DNA of 64,000 nt from JACKAL01 sp964400355 (GTDB taxonomy: Bacteria; Bdellovibrionota; Bdellovibrionia; Bdellovibrionales; JAGQZY01), in contig CAYNTO010000006.1 of the NCBI GenBank assembly GCA_964400355.1, positions 62,001 through 126,000 of the forward strand. The letters run 5' to 3'. Positions 25,463-34,637 of this stretch are shown here, piece by piece. The notes beneath the pieces were generated by a model. The model saw only the letters and a program-made list of their open reading frames with translations. It searched no databases and was not told the DNA's origin. The translations under genes were made by a program, and so were the position numbers. Within the stretch, counting starts at the first letter, position 1. Each line of letters starts with the position of its first letter.

Positions 25463-26554
25463 ATGTTCAATTATCGGTTTCGCGATCACAACATGAGAAC
25501 AGTCGTAGGGGGAATATCCCCCCTCGATCTGCGCAATATTTCCATCGACTCGGTGGAAGAAGCTCATGAGTTTTTCTCCTCTTATGGTTTCGATTGGAAC
25601 AACGATATTGATCGCAAAGAGCTATTGTCTGTTTTTCAGAAGGCGCTGGTGTTCTTGCAATCAGAGATTGTTGAATCGACGGATAAGTTTCCAAGCGAAT
25701 TGATCAGTTACAATGAACTTAAAGATTTGCGAAAGCTTCTGGTTTTTGTAAACTCAAAATCCGCACACAGTTCTGAGGAGCTGCGACGGTGGTCTGGAGC
25801 ACTTCTAAAAGTGATGCATGTTATAGTGCACTTTGCCCACGACATGTATTCCATTTTCCCCGACGAAATCCAAAAACAGATCCTGGGCCCTTTCGAAGAG
25901 CACTTGTTCACCGATCCTGCCCACGGAAATCCCTATTTGCGCAAAAATTCTCAAGACGAGGGTATACGCCTTTATAAGTTCGAAAAAAAGCCGGTAAAGG
26001 ATTTTCGTAGCAGCATATTAAAACTCCTTGCGAAAAAGAAACTTTTTGCGCTCAATCTCTACGACAACATCGGCATTCGCTTTGTCACTTGGAATCAGTT
26101 TGATGCCTTTCGCGTGATCCGCTATTTAATGGCCAACACCCTTATCAATCCCTTTCATACGCTTACCGATCAATCTGTAAACACCGTGTATCCGCTCAAT
26201 CTGTTCATGGAAGTGATGGACGAGCTGCGCACCAATAAAAATGACGTGGATTACAACGAAGTCGATACGCTGTTGCAAAAAAAACTTACGGAAAATCACA
26301 GTCGTGCGGAGTATTTGCTCAAAGAAAACAATTTCTCGGGCGAAGGATATAAGTTTATCAAATTTGTGAGCCGCAGGCTCATCTCGGTGAATGTGAACGG
26401 CAACTTGCACCGTTTCTTTTATCCTTTTGAGGTGCAAATTCTGACTCGAGATGCTTACTTAGAAAGTATTCAGAGTGAACAGGCTCATCATGAATACAAA
26501 AAACGCCAGCGCGTTGCGGCCCGACGCCGACTTTTAAATTTGGAAGAAGATTAG
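25463..26554 (+). CDS. RelA/SpoT-resembling nucleotidyltransferase-like protein (TIGR04552-like, tentative)
   Basis: A 363-residue cytoplasmic protein beginning at the base after the FadB-like stop, without a visible ribosome site, so translation may depend on termination of the upstream gene; a second ATG is at 25493. Residues 1-150 are mostly helical and unrecognised. Residues 172-345 follow the outline of a RelA/SpoT synthetase: a lysine-rich helix (KKPVKDFRSSILKLLAKKK), YDNIGIRFVT (200-209) like the D-x-x-G-I-R-I-V strand, and FEVQILTRDAYLES (322-335) then HHEYKK (342-347), like E-I-Q-I-R-T...H...YK. I recall a Bdellovibrio/Myxococcus family of unknown function, TIGR04552, of this kind. 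Whether it makes (p)ppGpp is open. Confidence 0.5.
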   Translation: MFNYRFRDHNMRTVVGGISPLDLRNISIDSVEEAHEFFSSYGFDWNNDIDRKELLSVFQKALVFLQSEIVESTDKFPSELISYNELKDLRKLLVFVNSKSAHSSEELRRWSGALLKVMHVIVHFAHDMYSIFPDEIQKQILGPFEEHLFTDPAHGNPYLRKNSQDEGIRLYKFEKKPVKDFRSSILKLLAKKKLFALNLYDNIGIRFVTWNQFDAFRVIRYLMANTLINPFHTLTDQSVNTVYPLNLFMEVMDELRTNKNDVDYNEVDTLLQKKLTENHSRAEYLLKENNFSGEGYKFIKFVSRRLISVNVNGNLHRFFYPFEVQILTRDAYLESIQSEQAHHEYKKRQRVAARRRLLNLEED

Positions 26555-26562
26555 ACATACCT

Positions 26563-27867
26563 ATGAAAAAAGTGATTATTATTGGAGCCGGTTTTGCCGG
26601 ATTGAGTGCGGCAAAAAGCCTGGGTAGAAAAAAAGACTTTCAGGTGCTGGTTATCGACCGGCGCAATTACCATCTGTTTCAACCTCTATTGTACCAGGTG
26701 GCAACGGCAGGCTTGTCGCCGTCTGAAATTGCCGTTCCTATACGCGGTGAACTCTCGCGTTTTAAAAACACACAAGTGGTGATGGCGTCGGTGGAAAAGA
26801 TCGATGTGCACCACAAAAAAGTGTTCACTCGCGATAAAGAATACTCCTACGATTATCTCGTTCTCAGCAGCGGCGCTCAACACAGCTATTTCGGAAAAGA
26901 TCAGTGGGAGGAATTCGCGCCAGGTTTAAAAACGTTGGAGCAGGCCACTGAAATTCGCCGCCGTATTCTCGATGCCTTTGAGCAAGCGGAAAAAGAAACA
27001 GATCCCGAAAAACGCAAAGCACTCCTCACCTTTGTGATTGTGGGTGCAGGCCCCACAGGTGTAGAGATGGCGGGCAGTATCGCCGAGATCAGCCGCCACA
27101 CCCTCGAGCGCGATTTCCGCAACATAGATCCGTCCCGTACCCGCGTCATCTTGATTGAATCCGGAGACCGCGTTCTCGGTGCGATGGATGAGAAGCTCTC
27201 CAAGCAGGCCACTCGCGACCTCGAGGAGATCGGCGTGCAGGTGTGGACAGGTACGCGCGTGACCGAGGTCAAAGAGGAGGGCGTATTTTTAGGAGCGGAG
27301 TTTATAAACGCCCGCACTGTCATTTGGGCTGCGGGAGTGGCGCCATCGAATTTGGGGAAAGCTTTAGGTGTGCCCCTCGACCGCGTGGGACGTGTGATTG
27401 TTGGAAAAGATCTATCCGTTCCCACTCAGCCGGACGTGTTTGTGATTGGCGATTTGGCCGCGTTCACCGACGACAAAGGGAACACGCTTCCGGGACTTGC
27501 GCCGGTGGCCATGCAACAGGGGCGCCACGTGGCTCTCAATTTGGTAAAACGCTCAAAGGAAAAACCCACTGCGAAGTTTCAGTACTTCGACAAGGGAGCC
27601 ATGGCCACCATCGGCCGCCGTCGTGCGGTGATGGAGTTTCGCGGATGGACGGCCTCGGGACTAGTTGCGTGGCTTGCCTGGTTGTTTGTGCATATTTTTT
27701 ATTTGATTGGTTTTCAGAACAAGGTGTTTGTCTTTGTGCGCTGGATGTACAGCTATATCACCTTTAACAAGGGGTCGCGGCTGATCATCAGTCGCCAGTG
27801 GCGCAGTGAAGAGATCCTCAACACCAAAACGGATCCACTTCCTCCTCCCCCTCGGATTCACAAGTAG
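26563..27867 (+). CDS. ndh: Type II NADH dehydrogenase (NDH-2)
   Basis: A 434-residue membrane-associated flavoprotein that passes electrons from NADH to quinone without pumping protons. FAD motif IIGAGFAGLSAAKSLG (4-19), DRRNYHLFQPLLYQVATAGLSPSEIA (the strongly conserved NDH-2 stretch, split here by position 27-52), NADH motif VIVGAGPTGVEMAGSI (about 158-173), and VFVIGDLAAF for the second FAD contact. A hydrophobic pair of helices near the C-terminus (about 365-400) anchors it in the membrane. It starts nine bases after the RelA/SpoT-like gene and so is probably read from the beta-oxidation transcript. Confidence 0.93.
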   Translation: MKKVIIIGAGFAGLSAAKSLGRKKDFQVLVIDRRNYHLFQPLLYQVATAGLSPSEIAVPIRGELSRFKNTQVVMASVEKIDVHHKKVFTRDKEYSYDYLVLSSGAQHSYFGKDQWEEFAPGLKTLEQATEIRRRILDAFEQAEKETDPEKRKALLTFVIVGAGPTGVEMAGSIAEISRHTLERDFRNIDPSRTRVILIESGDRVLGAMDEKLSKQATRDLEEIGVQVWTGTRVTEVKEEGVFLGAEFINARTVIWAAGVAPSNLGKALGVPLDRVGRVIVGKDLSVPTQPDVFVIGDLAAFTDDKGNTLPGLAPVAMQQGRHVALNLVKRSKEKPTAKFQYFDKGAMATIGRRRAVMEFRGWTASGLVAWLAWLFVHIFYLIGFQNKVFVFVRWMYSYITFNKGSRLIISRQWRSEEILNTKTDPLPPPPRIHK

Positions 27868-27887
27868 ACGTTCTTTGTTTGTGAGCG

Positions 27888-27920
27888 CGGAATTACTGAA
27901 TTCCCGAACGCTTCATTTTT
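27888..27920 (+). terminator. Probable intrinsic terminator after ndh
   Basis: GGAATT (27889-27894) pairs with AATTCC (27899-27904) around ACTG, with nearby CG and GCG/CGC pairs able to extend the stem; CTTCATTTTT follows. Confidence 0.5.
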
Positions 27921-27975
27921 GCCGCACTTTTTTACAGGACTTGGGTCTTGGACTGTCAAATCCAAGCTCCGCGCT

Positions 27976-28004
27976 TTGACGTAAGATAAGTCTCAGAATG
28001 AAAT
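27976..28004 (+). promoter_or_regulatory. Sigma-70-type promoter for the secreted-protein gene
   Basis: A -35 box TTGACG (27976-27981), a 17-base spacer and a -10 box TGAAAT (27999-28004) stand about 85 bases before the ATG at 28091. Confidence 0.45.
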
Positions 28005-28090
28005 ACAGTTCTAAATGTTTGCGCGCGTCCCAATAAAAGTAGTGCCGATCTTTTAAGTCAGGACCAAGGCCAACCGATTTTAAAGACACT

Positions 28091-28552
28091 ATGGAATCAT
28101 ATAAAAGGCTTCTATCATTATTATGGGTTTTCGGGGGAATGTGGCTGGCGACGACATTAAATATGTCGAGCGCTCACGCCGCCAGTGCGGAATACAAGTG
28201 CACTAAGAAGTGCACGTTCTGCGTGACTATGTCTGCAAAGACCGTGTGTTCCGAGGGTTATTCTGAGGACAGCGAAGAATTCGACAAGGGTCGACAGCTC
28301 AAAAAATTCGTCAATGACGGGCTGATTGTGCCCGATGCTTCGCTAAAAAATGGTTTTACTCTCGATCAGTTTAATAACAAATACTTTAATTGTGAGTTGA
28401 TGATCCGCAAAGCTGAGCAGATACAGGCAGCGGCACAAACCATGTGTGTAGCAAAGACCGTGCGCTACGAGAGAACCGTTATTCAAAAACGCGCTCCCGC
28501 AAATGCGCCAAAAGTAAAAGCAAAGCCTAAGAAATCCAAATACTCCAACTAA
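28091..28552 (+). CDS. Secreted cysteine-containing protein, unknown
   Basis: A 153-residue protein with an N-terminal signal sequence of about 31 residues (hydrophobic core LLWVFGGMWLATTL, cleavage after SSAHA). The mature part begins with a cluster of cysteines (C at about 38, 42, 45 and 54 in KCTKKCTFC...VC) and has two more near the end of the folded part, so a disulfide-stabilised periplasmic or secreted domain is likely. The last 30 residues are a basic, alanine and lysine-rich tail. I recognise no family. It is convergent with the large lipoprotein gene and shares a bidirectional terminator with it. Confidence 0.75.
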   Translation: MESYKRLLSLLWVFGGMWLATTLNMSSAHAASAEYKCTKKCTFCVTMSAKTVCSEGYSEDSEEFDKGRQLKKFVNDGLIVPDASLKNGFTLDQFNNKYFNCELMIRKAEQIQAAAQTMCVAKTVRYERTVIQKRAPANAPKVKAKPKKSKYSN

Positions 28553-28600
28553 GAAGTGGATGAGGCACCCATTCCCGTTGCGGGCCGGGCAGTAAGAGAT

Positions 28601-28632
28601 AAAAAAAGAGTCTCCAAGGAGACTCTTTTTTT
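28601..28632. terminator. Bidirectional intrinsic terminator
   Basis: GAGTCTCC (28608-28615), loop AA, GGAGACTC (28618-28625), with A7 on the left and T7 on the right. It can end transcripts from both the 28091 gene and the convergent 28658-32044 gene. Confidence 0.9.
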
Positions 28633-28657
28633 ATTTCCAAAACGTAAAGTTCGTTTT

Positions 28658-31600
28658 CTACTTAAATACGAACACCGTTTTCTGGCCGTTCACTGGAATC
28701 ACGCTCAGTGGATCTTGCGGAGTTTGTAGCATCCCAGGATCGAGAACTTTAACGCTCCATTTTATGCTTTGCAGGCTCGGCAACTTGAGGGCTGATTCTT
28801 GAGTGCGGAAGAAAGCTCCATCACTGCCGGCTTCGAATCCGCCGTGTTCGCCGTCGCCTTCTCCTTCGCCCTCGCTGAAGGCCGGAGTGACGATGGGTCC
28901 CTGGTCCAGATGTTCCAGATCGAGCACCAGGTTCATGGAATAGTACAACTCACCCTGTGGAGAATTGACTGTTTCGTAGGAGCTGGCCGTAACGGTAGGG
29001 TATACGCCTGGCTGCACGTACAACGACACACTTTGTGCCACCATCAGCGCTTTTCCCGTGGAGAGATCCACGACAAAGCTGTAGTAGCTGTCACCCATAG
29101 CGCTCGACCCGGTGGCATAATTTCCATAGAGTGCACCGAAACTGAGTTCTTCGCCAGGTTGAGCGCCGGTGAGGCGCGCCACTTCTTTTAGCTCACCCGC
29201 AGCCGAATCGATTTTGTAAATGGATGGGCCCACAGTGATGAGGTCGCCGCGCAGATCGTAGCAGTTGCCGCACGAGCCGTCGAGTTTTACGGTTTTTTGC
29301 GTCAGTAGATCATCGCTATAAAAAATGATCTCGCTTTGCGATTTTCCGGTAGCCTCGTTGTAAATGCTCGAGATGGCCACATTTTCGCCAAGCTTTGTAG
29401 AGTACGATGGAATATTCAGTGATTTAGTGGCAATGCCTGATTGCATATCCACACGAATTTTCCCCTCTTGTTGGCCGTTGGGATTAGAGTAGTTGGACCA
29501 GCTGATCACCACGACGTTCTCGTTGGAGAGAGCATCGTAGTTGAGGTAGCTCGGGTGGAGTTTGCCGAGAATATCGTTCACTTTAAACTGCACGATGGGA
29601 GCGAGATCATCCGTTACATTTGCGAGCGTCACCTGATACTGAGATGGTTTTTCCTGATCGGCCATTAAGTTTAAATACTGATGAGCAAATTTGTCTTTCG
29701 AGCGGTAAGTGAAGTCTTCGAGTATTTTTACCAGGGTGTAACCTGTGTCCACATCCCCTTCGAAAATCACCAGGTAGGTTTGATAGTTTACGGTAAAGCG
29801 GTTCGCATTGATCCACGCCACATTCGTGTAGATGCCATATTCGCTCACCGGTTTCTTCGGCAGCGCTGATGCGTCTACTGAAGTGGTCTTTAGAGTAACA
29901 ATGTCTACGACCTTAATATCACCACGCTCCACGTCGGCGTAGGCGAATAAGCCATTTTGCGTATTGAGTTCGGAGCCGGCATTGGTCGAAGTGTTCGCCA
30001 GTTTCACAAGGGATTTGGTTTGAGTATCGAGTGCGTAAAAGGTATAGCCGGAAGCCTTTTCACTGTACGTGTACTCCGTGAAAGCCATGCTGTTTTCAAA
30101 GCGGCCTATAGGCCCCAGTGCACCATCAACCACCATGGTGTCCAGGTACGTGGGCATTCCTCCCCAGCGCTGTTCTAGCGGGACGCGTGGATCAGAATTG
30201 AGAACATAAATATTATTCCATGTTACAGCAAAATTGCTGTGCGCGCTGTACGGAGATTGGAATGTGCCTAGGGCGGCCATATACAGCGCGCACTTTTCTT
30301 CGCCAACGATGGAGCAGTACTGATTGCGTAGCGATATTTGATTTTGAATGTCTTGATCTTCGATGAATGTGGAATTGGCGATGTAGTTCATCGAAAAAAT
30401 GGCACAATCGGGTGAGGTCAAGCAGCCGGATTTCTCAGAAACTTTTGTTTTTCGCGCCTCGAGCAAGGGTGCAATTTGATTGAAGGCGCCTATTGCAAAA
30501 GCCTCTGGCGCCATTCCCCAGCGCACTGCCGGCGTGGCATTTGGGTTTGAGTCAAAGAAGCTATTTTGAAATGTCCATTTAAGATGAGAGAACAGATAGT
30601 TGACACCGTCGAGTTCGACGATGTTTTTATCTTGAGCATTTTCCCATTCCTTGGCCACCGAAGGCACACCGTAGAGGGCGCTTTGGTAAGTTTCGAGATC
30701 GGTAATGAGTTCTTTGATGCGCTTGTCGCGCGATGGAGTGGACCAATTTTCGTAGTCTGCTGAACCATCGGCGCAGCCTTTCTTGCAAGCAGCGTAGCCT
30801 TCAACAACAACGTCTTTGCGGGCATCGACCATTTGTGCCACTTCTTTAAGGCCTTCGGTGATTCGCAACGTGGGATCAAAATTGGGATTGAGCTTTTTAA
30901 ATACAGTGATGGAAAAATCTTTGTAGTCCGGGTTTTCTTCGCTCACAGCTTCGAGGAAGTTGGGATCGTACTGCTCCTCGGAATAATACGGCATGTCCTT
31001 CATATCGACCAGTGCAGTGGCCCCTGAGGATTTCGGCCAACGAAAACGCACAAAGCCCACTGTGCCATACTTGGATTTTTGCGGCTGCCCCGAAGAGTAA
31101 AACATGGATTCGTACAACGGCCGCACCGTTTTTGGCACGGTGGAGTTGAGGGTGTACATAGGCAAACGCGATGTAGTCGCGTCGTTCACGTTGATTTCGT
31201 TGACGATCAAAGTGTGTCCAGAGGTGTCGCCGAGTGAGAGGTAGGCCGTTCCCTCGATGAGCCCGTCTACAGACATCTCCACCGGATAGGTGTCACGACC
31301 CAGGGTGTGCGTGTAGGTGGTGTTGGCGATGTAGTCCAAAGCTTTTAAAAACTGTTGGTTTTTGCGCCAGTCGGCATTGGTCTTTAGTTTTTTCCACTCA
31401 GGGCGGACTGTCTTTTGCGTGAAATACGCACCACCACCGGCAAGACGGAAGGTGACGGGCAGAGCGTTTTCAAACGCAAAGATCATGCGCGCTTGGTAGT
31501 AAGCATCGGCGCAGTCGTTTTCGATGCCGAGTTTTTGGAAAAAGTCAGGGTGAAGGTTGTTGCGGGTCCATTTTGCGAACGCGATTTCCCAGTCCCAGTT

Positions 31601-32044
31601 CCAAACGTTTGTCACTTTCCAGAGTCCATCTCCAGAGTTGAGGTTTTCCGATAACAGGGGGTTGTCGCTACCTTCTTGATCGAGAGCGGTATCATTGCGC
31701 TGAGTTTCGTCCACACCTAGATTGGCTTTCGCAAAAGCGTAGGCTTTGTCTTTCGTCGTAAACGTCCAACGGCCTTCGGGGGTCGGTAGACCATCCACAT
31801 CTATTATATTTTTTTCGATCACCCAAATTCCGTCCTCGGAATAAATGTGGATCGAAACATTTCCTTGCGGACCCGCAGTGAACTCATAAATATTGGGAGT
31901 GTCCACTGCCAGCGGCGCGCCCTCGGTGCCAGTAGCGGAAGCGTCGGGCTTTTGTGGTGCGGGTGAGTTTGCCGGGGTTTTAGCGTTCGAACAGGCAACA
32001 GCGAGAGAGAGTAGGGAAATCAATAGAAAACTCTTAGTCGTCAT
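28658..32044 (-). CDS. Very large lipoprotein with possible transglutaminase-like and beta-propeller parts
   Basis: An 1128-residue protein. The signal peptide ends LSLAVAC, making C18 the lipid anchor, and the next 30 residues are a proline/alanine-rich tether. Around residues 177-285 there is a Cys-His pattern: NDCADAYYQARMIFAFENAL (C178) and SGHTLIVNEI (H277), similar to transglutaminase or other papain-like folds; activity is uncertain. Residues from about 600 to 1060 are beta-rich with recurring YxxD and short strands (for example YTFYALDTQTKSLVKL), as in a beta-propeller. A glutamate/glycine-rich low-complexity patch (GEGEGDGEHGG) comes before the last strands. The start has a strong ribosome site (GAGGAG). 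Surface or periplasmic function unknown. Confidence 0.8.
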   Translation of the reverse strand: MTTKSFLLISLLSLAVACSNAKTPANSPAPQKPDASATGTEGAPLAVDTPNIYEFTAGPQGNVSIHIYSEDGIWVIEKNIIDVDGLPTPEGRWTFTTKDKAYAFAKANLGVDETQRNDTALDQEGSDNPLLSENLNSGDGLWKVTNVWNWDWEIAFAKWTRNNLHPDFFQKLGIENDCADAYYQARMIFAFENALPVTFRLAGGGAYFTQKTVRPEWKKLKTNADWRKNQQFLKALDYIANTTYTHTLGRDTYPVEMSVDGLIEGTAYLSLGDTSGHTLIVNEINVNDATTSRLPMYTLNSTVPKTVRPLYESMFYSSGQPQKSKYGTVGFVRFRWPKSSGATALVDMKDMPYYSEEQYDPNFLEAVSEENPDYKDFSITVFKKLNPNFDPTLRITEGLKEVAQMVDARKDVVVEGYAACKKGCADGSADYENWSTPSRDKRIKELITDLETYQSALYGVPSVAKEWENAQDKNIVELDGVNYLFSHLKWTFQNSFFDSNPNATPAVRWGMAPEAFAIGAFNQIAPLLEARKTKVSEKSGCLTSPDCAIFSMNYIANSTFIEDQDIQNQISLRNQYCSIVGEEKCALYMAALGTFQSPYSAHSNFAVTWNNIYVLNSDPRVPLEQRWGGMPTYLDTMVVDGALGPIGRFENSMAFTEYTYSEKASGYTFYALDTQTKSLVKLANTSTNAGSELNTQNGLFAYADVERGDIKVVDIVTLKTTSVDASALPKKPVSEYGIYTNVAWINANRFTVNYQTYLVIFEGDVDTGYTLVKILEDFTYRSKDKFAHQYLNLMADQEKPSQYQVTLANVTDDLAPIVQFKVNDILGKLHPSYLNYDALSNENVVVISWSNYSNPNGQQEGKIRVDMQSGIATKSLNIPSYSTKLGENVAISSIYNEATGKSQSEIIFYSDDLLTQKTVKLDGSCGNCYDLRGDLITVGPSIYKIDSAAGELKEVARLTGAQPGEELSFGALYGNYATGSSAMGDSYYSFVVDLSTGKALMVAQSVSLYVQPGVYPTVTASSYETVNSPQGELYYSMNLVLDLEHLDQGPIVTPAFSEGEGEGDGEHGGFEAGSDGAFFRTQESALKLPSLQSIKWSVKVLDPGMLQTPQDPLSVIPVNGQKTVFVFK

Positions 32045-32148
32045 AAGACACTCCTCAATTCTATAAATAGATGTTGAGCGCCTTATAGCATGGGGTTAGA
32101 TTCTCGCCTTAAAATTTGCCGTCGGTTGTGAATTCTACAAAAAAGAAA

Positions 32149-33510
32149 TCAGCGCAGCAGCGCCCAGGTGCGGCCGCGATCGGGAGTTTGAATTTTGATC
32201 GGACGCGATCCGCCCACATCCAATTCGTAGACAACCTGTTGAGAGGTTTGGTGGGGAGTGTAAATAGCGAGGATTTTTACATTTTCGGCGACACCAATAT
32301 TGGCCACACGCAGGCGGTTTAAGACCGCTTCCCAAAACACGAAGGGGTGGAGTGTTTCGCCGTTATCCATACTGATCTTGTCATCAATGAACAAAATACC
32401 ATCGCGGCTGTAGGTAAAGGCCGGATTGGGGTTGAACACACCGCGAACCCGCGCCCAGTTTTTGCCATCGGTGCTGCGGTAGAGGGAATCGGCAAGGCCT
32501 ATGCGCGAGCTGGGAAAGAGCGGATTGTGAGCGATGGTGCGAAAGCTTTCTTTTGCCAGTTCCTTCCATTGCAGAACAGAACTTTTCATCGATTCATTCT
32601 GCCACCACACCGGACCCACGTTGTCGACTTGAGAGAGGCTCCATTCCTGTGTCACCGACTCCTGTTGCTGGAGGCTCATCCACGGCGCAATGACGGCGGT
32701 TTCTGTGCTCGTCATCGATGGCTGCGCATAAAGTGATATGGAGTGCACTCCGGTGCCGAGCCACAATGGGTCGACGTAGACTGCAAAAATTTTTCCGTGA
32801 ATCATATCGGCGCGGGCGGGAAGGAGGCCCTCGTCGGTTCGTACTTTGTTGGCCACGTGGATGCGGTGAACGATTTGATGTATCGGCAGATAGCCTTTTT
32901 TATCTCCGGCCGCCACTTTGACCCACTCACGCGTGACCTGAAGCGGTGTTAAGCGCTGACCCCCTTTGATCGATGCAACATGGCGGGCTTTGGTGCGCGG
33001 CTGATCTTTTAAAACGGACGGGAATTTCGCATAAAAATAGCCAGGATCTTTTTCCACGGGCAAAAGGTAGGTGCTGTGCACCCACAACTTTTGGTTTTCG
33101 ATATTTATTTCTATCCATTCGCCATCGATGTTGGAAATGGGGACTGCTGTCTCTACCTCTGGTGACAACTCCATGCTCGGGCGGCGATCGGAACGCAGAC
33201 GAAACACAGGGCTTTTTGCCAGGAGCCGTGCTTTGGTCGAAAAGTGCAATGGGGATAGCAGTTGGTCGCGCGGTGTCCAACCCATATGACCGGTGTACAG
33301 ATCCTTCACAAAAACCCAATTGAAGTTTTCGCGACGAATGAGGCGCTTGGAGAGCTGAGCTACACTGTAGTGGCCAGTAGGAATCGCCGCATAAGGTTTG
33401 GTGTAAACCGCTGCCGCTTCAGGAGCCAGACTCCGGTGCGGTGAGGCAGCGACGATGGCTGGAGTGAGGAGTGCGATGCTCAGAAGAGCAAGGTAAAGAT
33501 ATGCCGCCAT
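32149..33510 (-). CDS. Secreted protein with SH3-like repeats
   Basis: A 453-residue protein starting at the ATG at 33508-33510; upstream in-frame codons to 33567 are less likely because the signal peptide (MAAYLYLALLSIALLTPAIVAA) begins here. Residues 30-230 hold three beta-rich segments of the bacterial SH3 type, each with a W-x-x-V or W-I-E-I core (NWVFVKDLYTGHMGWT; GEWIEINIENQKLWVHS; EWVKVAAGDKKGYLP). The C-terminal half has BNR-like strands (LYRSTDGKNWARV; SRDGILFIDD). Such domains bind peptidoglycan or other wall polymers. It lies 104 bases upstream of the large lipoprotein on the same strand, so a joint envelope role is possible. Confidence 0.65.
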   Translation of the reverse strand: MAAYLYLALLSIALLTPAIVAASPHRSLAPEAAAVYTKPYAAIPTGHYSVAQLSKRLIRRENFNWVFVKDLYTGHMGWTPRDQLLSPLHFSTKARLLAKSPVFRLRSDRRPSMELSPEVETAVPISNIDGEWIEINIENQKLWVHSTYLLPVEKDPGYFYAKFPSVLKDQPRTKARHVASIKGGQRLTPLQVTREWVKVAAGDKKGYLPIHQIVHRIHVANKVRTDEGLLPARADMIHGKIFAVYVDPLWLGTGVHSISLYAQPSMTSTETAVIAPWMSLQQQESVTQEWSLSQVDNVGPVWWQNESMKSSVLQWKELAKESFRTIAHNPLFPSSRIGLADSLYRSTDGKNWARVRGVFNPNPAFTYSRDGILFIDDKISMDNGETLHPFVFWEAVLNRLRVANIGVAENVKILAIYTPHQTSQQVVYELDVGGSRPIKIQTPDRGRTWALLR

Positions 33511-33694
33511 TTTTAAATCCCGCGCCCCCATTAGATTGATTCTCACGCTCGAGAGAAACACTAGCAAGAAATGACTATTTTTTAGGCCTTTAGACTCGAG
33601 AAAAACCAGATGGTTTTAGCTCTTAAATATTGCGCTTTTGGTAGTGATCTGCGACTTTAACCCCATTCCACACTCAGACCTAAAGGAGAACGGT

Positions 33695-34543
33695 ATGAAA
33701 GTCGCAAAAATTGGCGTCGTCGGCGCGGGACAAATGGGTAATGGCATTGCGCAGGTATTTGCCGCAAAAAATTTCGATGTGGTTATGACGGATGTGAGTG
33801 AGGCGCAATTGGCGAGGGGACTTGCGACAATCACCAAAAGCTGTGAAAAACTCGTCGCTAAAGAAAAAATGACCGCCAAGGACAGAGACGATTTGTTAAA
33901 ACGAATAGCAACATCCACAGATCTGTCAGCGCTTTCTGATTGCGACGTTGTGATTGAAGCCGCCACCGAAAACGTCAATCTTAAGCTTGAGATTTTTCGC
34001 CAGCTCGATCAAAAAGTAAAAAAAGAGGCGATCCTTGCCACCAACACGTCGTCTATTTCCATTACAAAAATCGCAGGCGTCACAGGGCGCCCGGATAAGG
34101 TGGCCGGCATGCACTTTATGAATCCGGTCCCGCTGATGACTTTGGTGGAAGGCATCCGTGGATTGCAAACCTCCGAAGAAACATTCACCACAGTCGGCAA
34201 ACTCACTGAGAGCTTGGGCAAAGTTTTTGTTGAAGGCCGTGACATGCCAGGCTTTATCGTCAATCGTATTTTAATGCCGATGATCAACGAAGCGTGCTAC
34301 GCCCTTTACGAGGGCATCGCCTCGCCCGAAGGCATCGACTCGGCGATGAAGCTGGGCACCAATCAGCCGATGGGCCCGTTAACACTCGCCGATTTTATCG
34401 GTCTCGACACCTGCCTTGCGATTATGGAAGTGTTGCATGATGGCTTGGGTGATTCCAAATACCGCCCGTGCCCGCTACTGCGCAAGTACGTAGAAGCGGG
34501 ATGGCTGGGACGAAAAGCGGGGCGAGGGTTTTATAAGTATTAG
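33695..34543 (+). CDS. 3-hydroxybutyryl-CoA dehydrogenase
   Basis: A 282-residue soluble dehydrogenase converting 3-hydroxybutyryl-CoA and acetoacetyl-CoA. NAD motif GVVGAGQMGNGIAQ (7-20), catalytic histidine in AGMHFMNPVPLMTLVE and the C-terminal dimerisation domain (LADFIGLDTCLAIMEVLH) are typical of the Hbd/PaaH family, and the length fits. The ATG at 33695 follows AAAGGAG. A strong hairpin begins right after the stop, but the enoyl-CoA hydratase gene lies only 94 bases on, so partial read-through into ech and icmF is likely. Confidence 0.95.
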   Translation: MKVAKIGVVGAGQMGNGIAQVFAAKNFDVVMTDVSEAQLARGLATITKSCEKLVAKEKMTAKDRDDLLKRIATSTDLSALSDCDVVIEAATENVNLKLEIFRQLDQKVKKEAILATNTSSISITKIAGVTGRPDKVAGMHFMNPVPLMTLVEGIRGLQTSEETFTTVGKLTESLGKVFVEGRDMPGFIVNRILMPMINEACYALYEGIASPEGIDSAMKLGTNQPMGPLTLADFIGLDTCLAIMEVLHDGLGDSKYRPCPLLRKYVEAGWLGRKAGRGFYKY

Positions 34544-34562
34544 TTTTGGGCTTTGCCCAAAA
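34544..34562 (+). terminator. Hairpin directly after the hydroxybutyryl-CoA dehydrogenase gene
   Basis: TTTTGGGC (34544-34551) and GCCCAAAA (34555-34562) form a perfect eight-base stem with a TTT loop. The 3' side lacks a long T run, so it may be a weak terminator or an mRNA-stabilising hairpin. Confidence 0.5.
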
Positions 34563-34637
34563 TTAAAGTTTTAAAACAACCATCTGCCACTGACCACGCA
34601 CGACGAACTAAAGAACGTAAAATACAGGAAATAAAAA

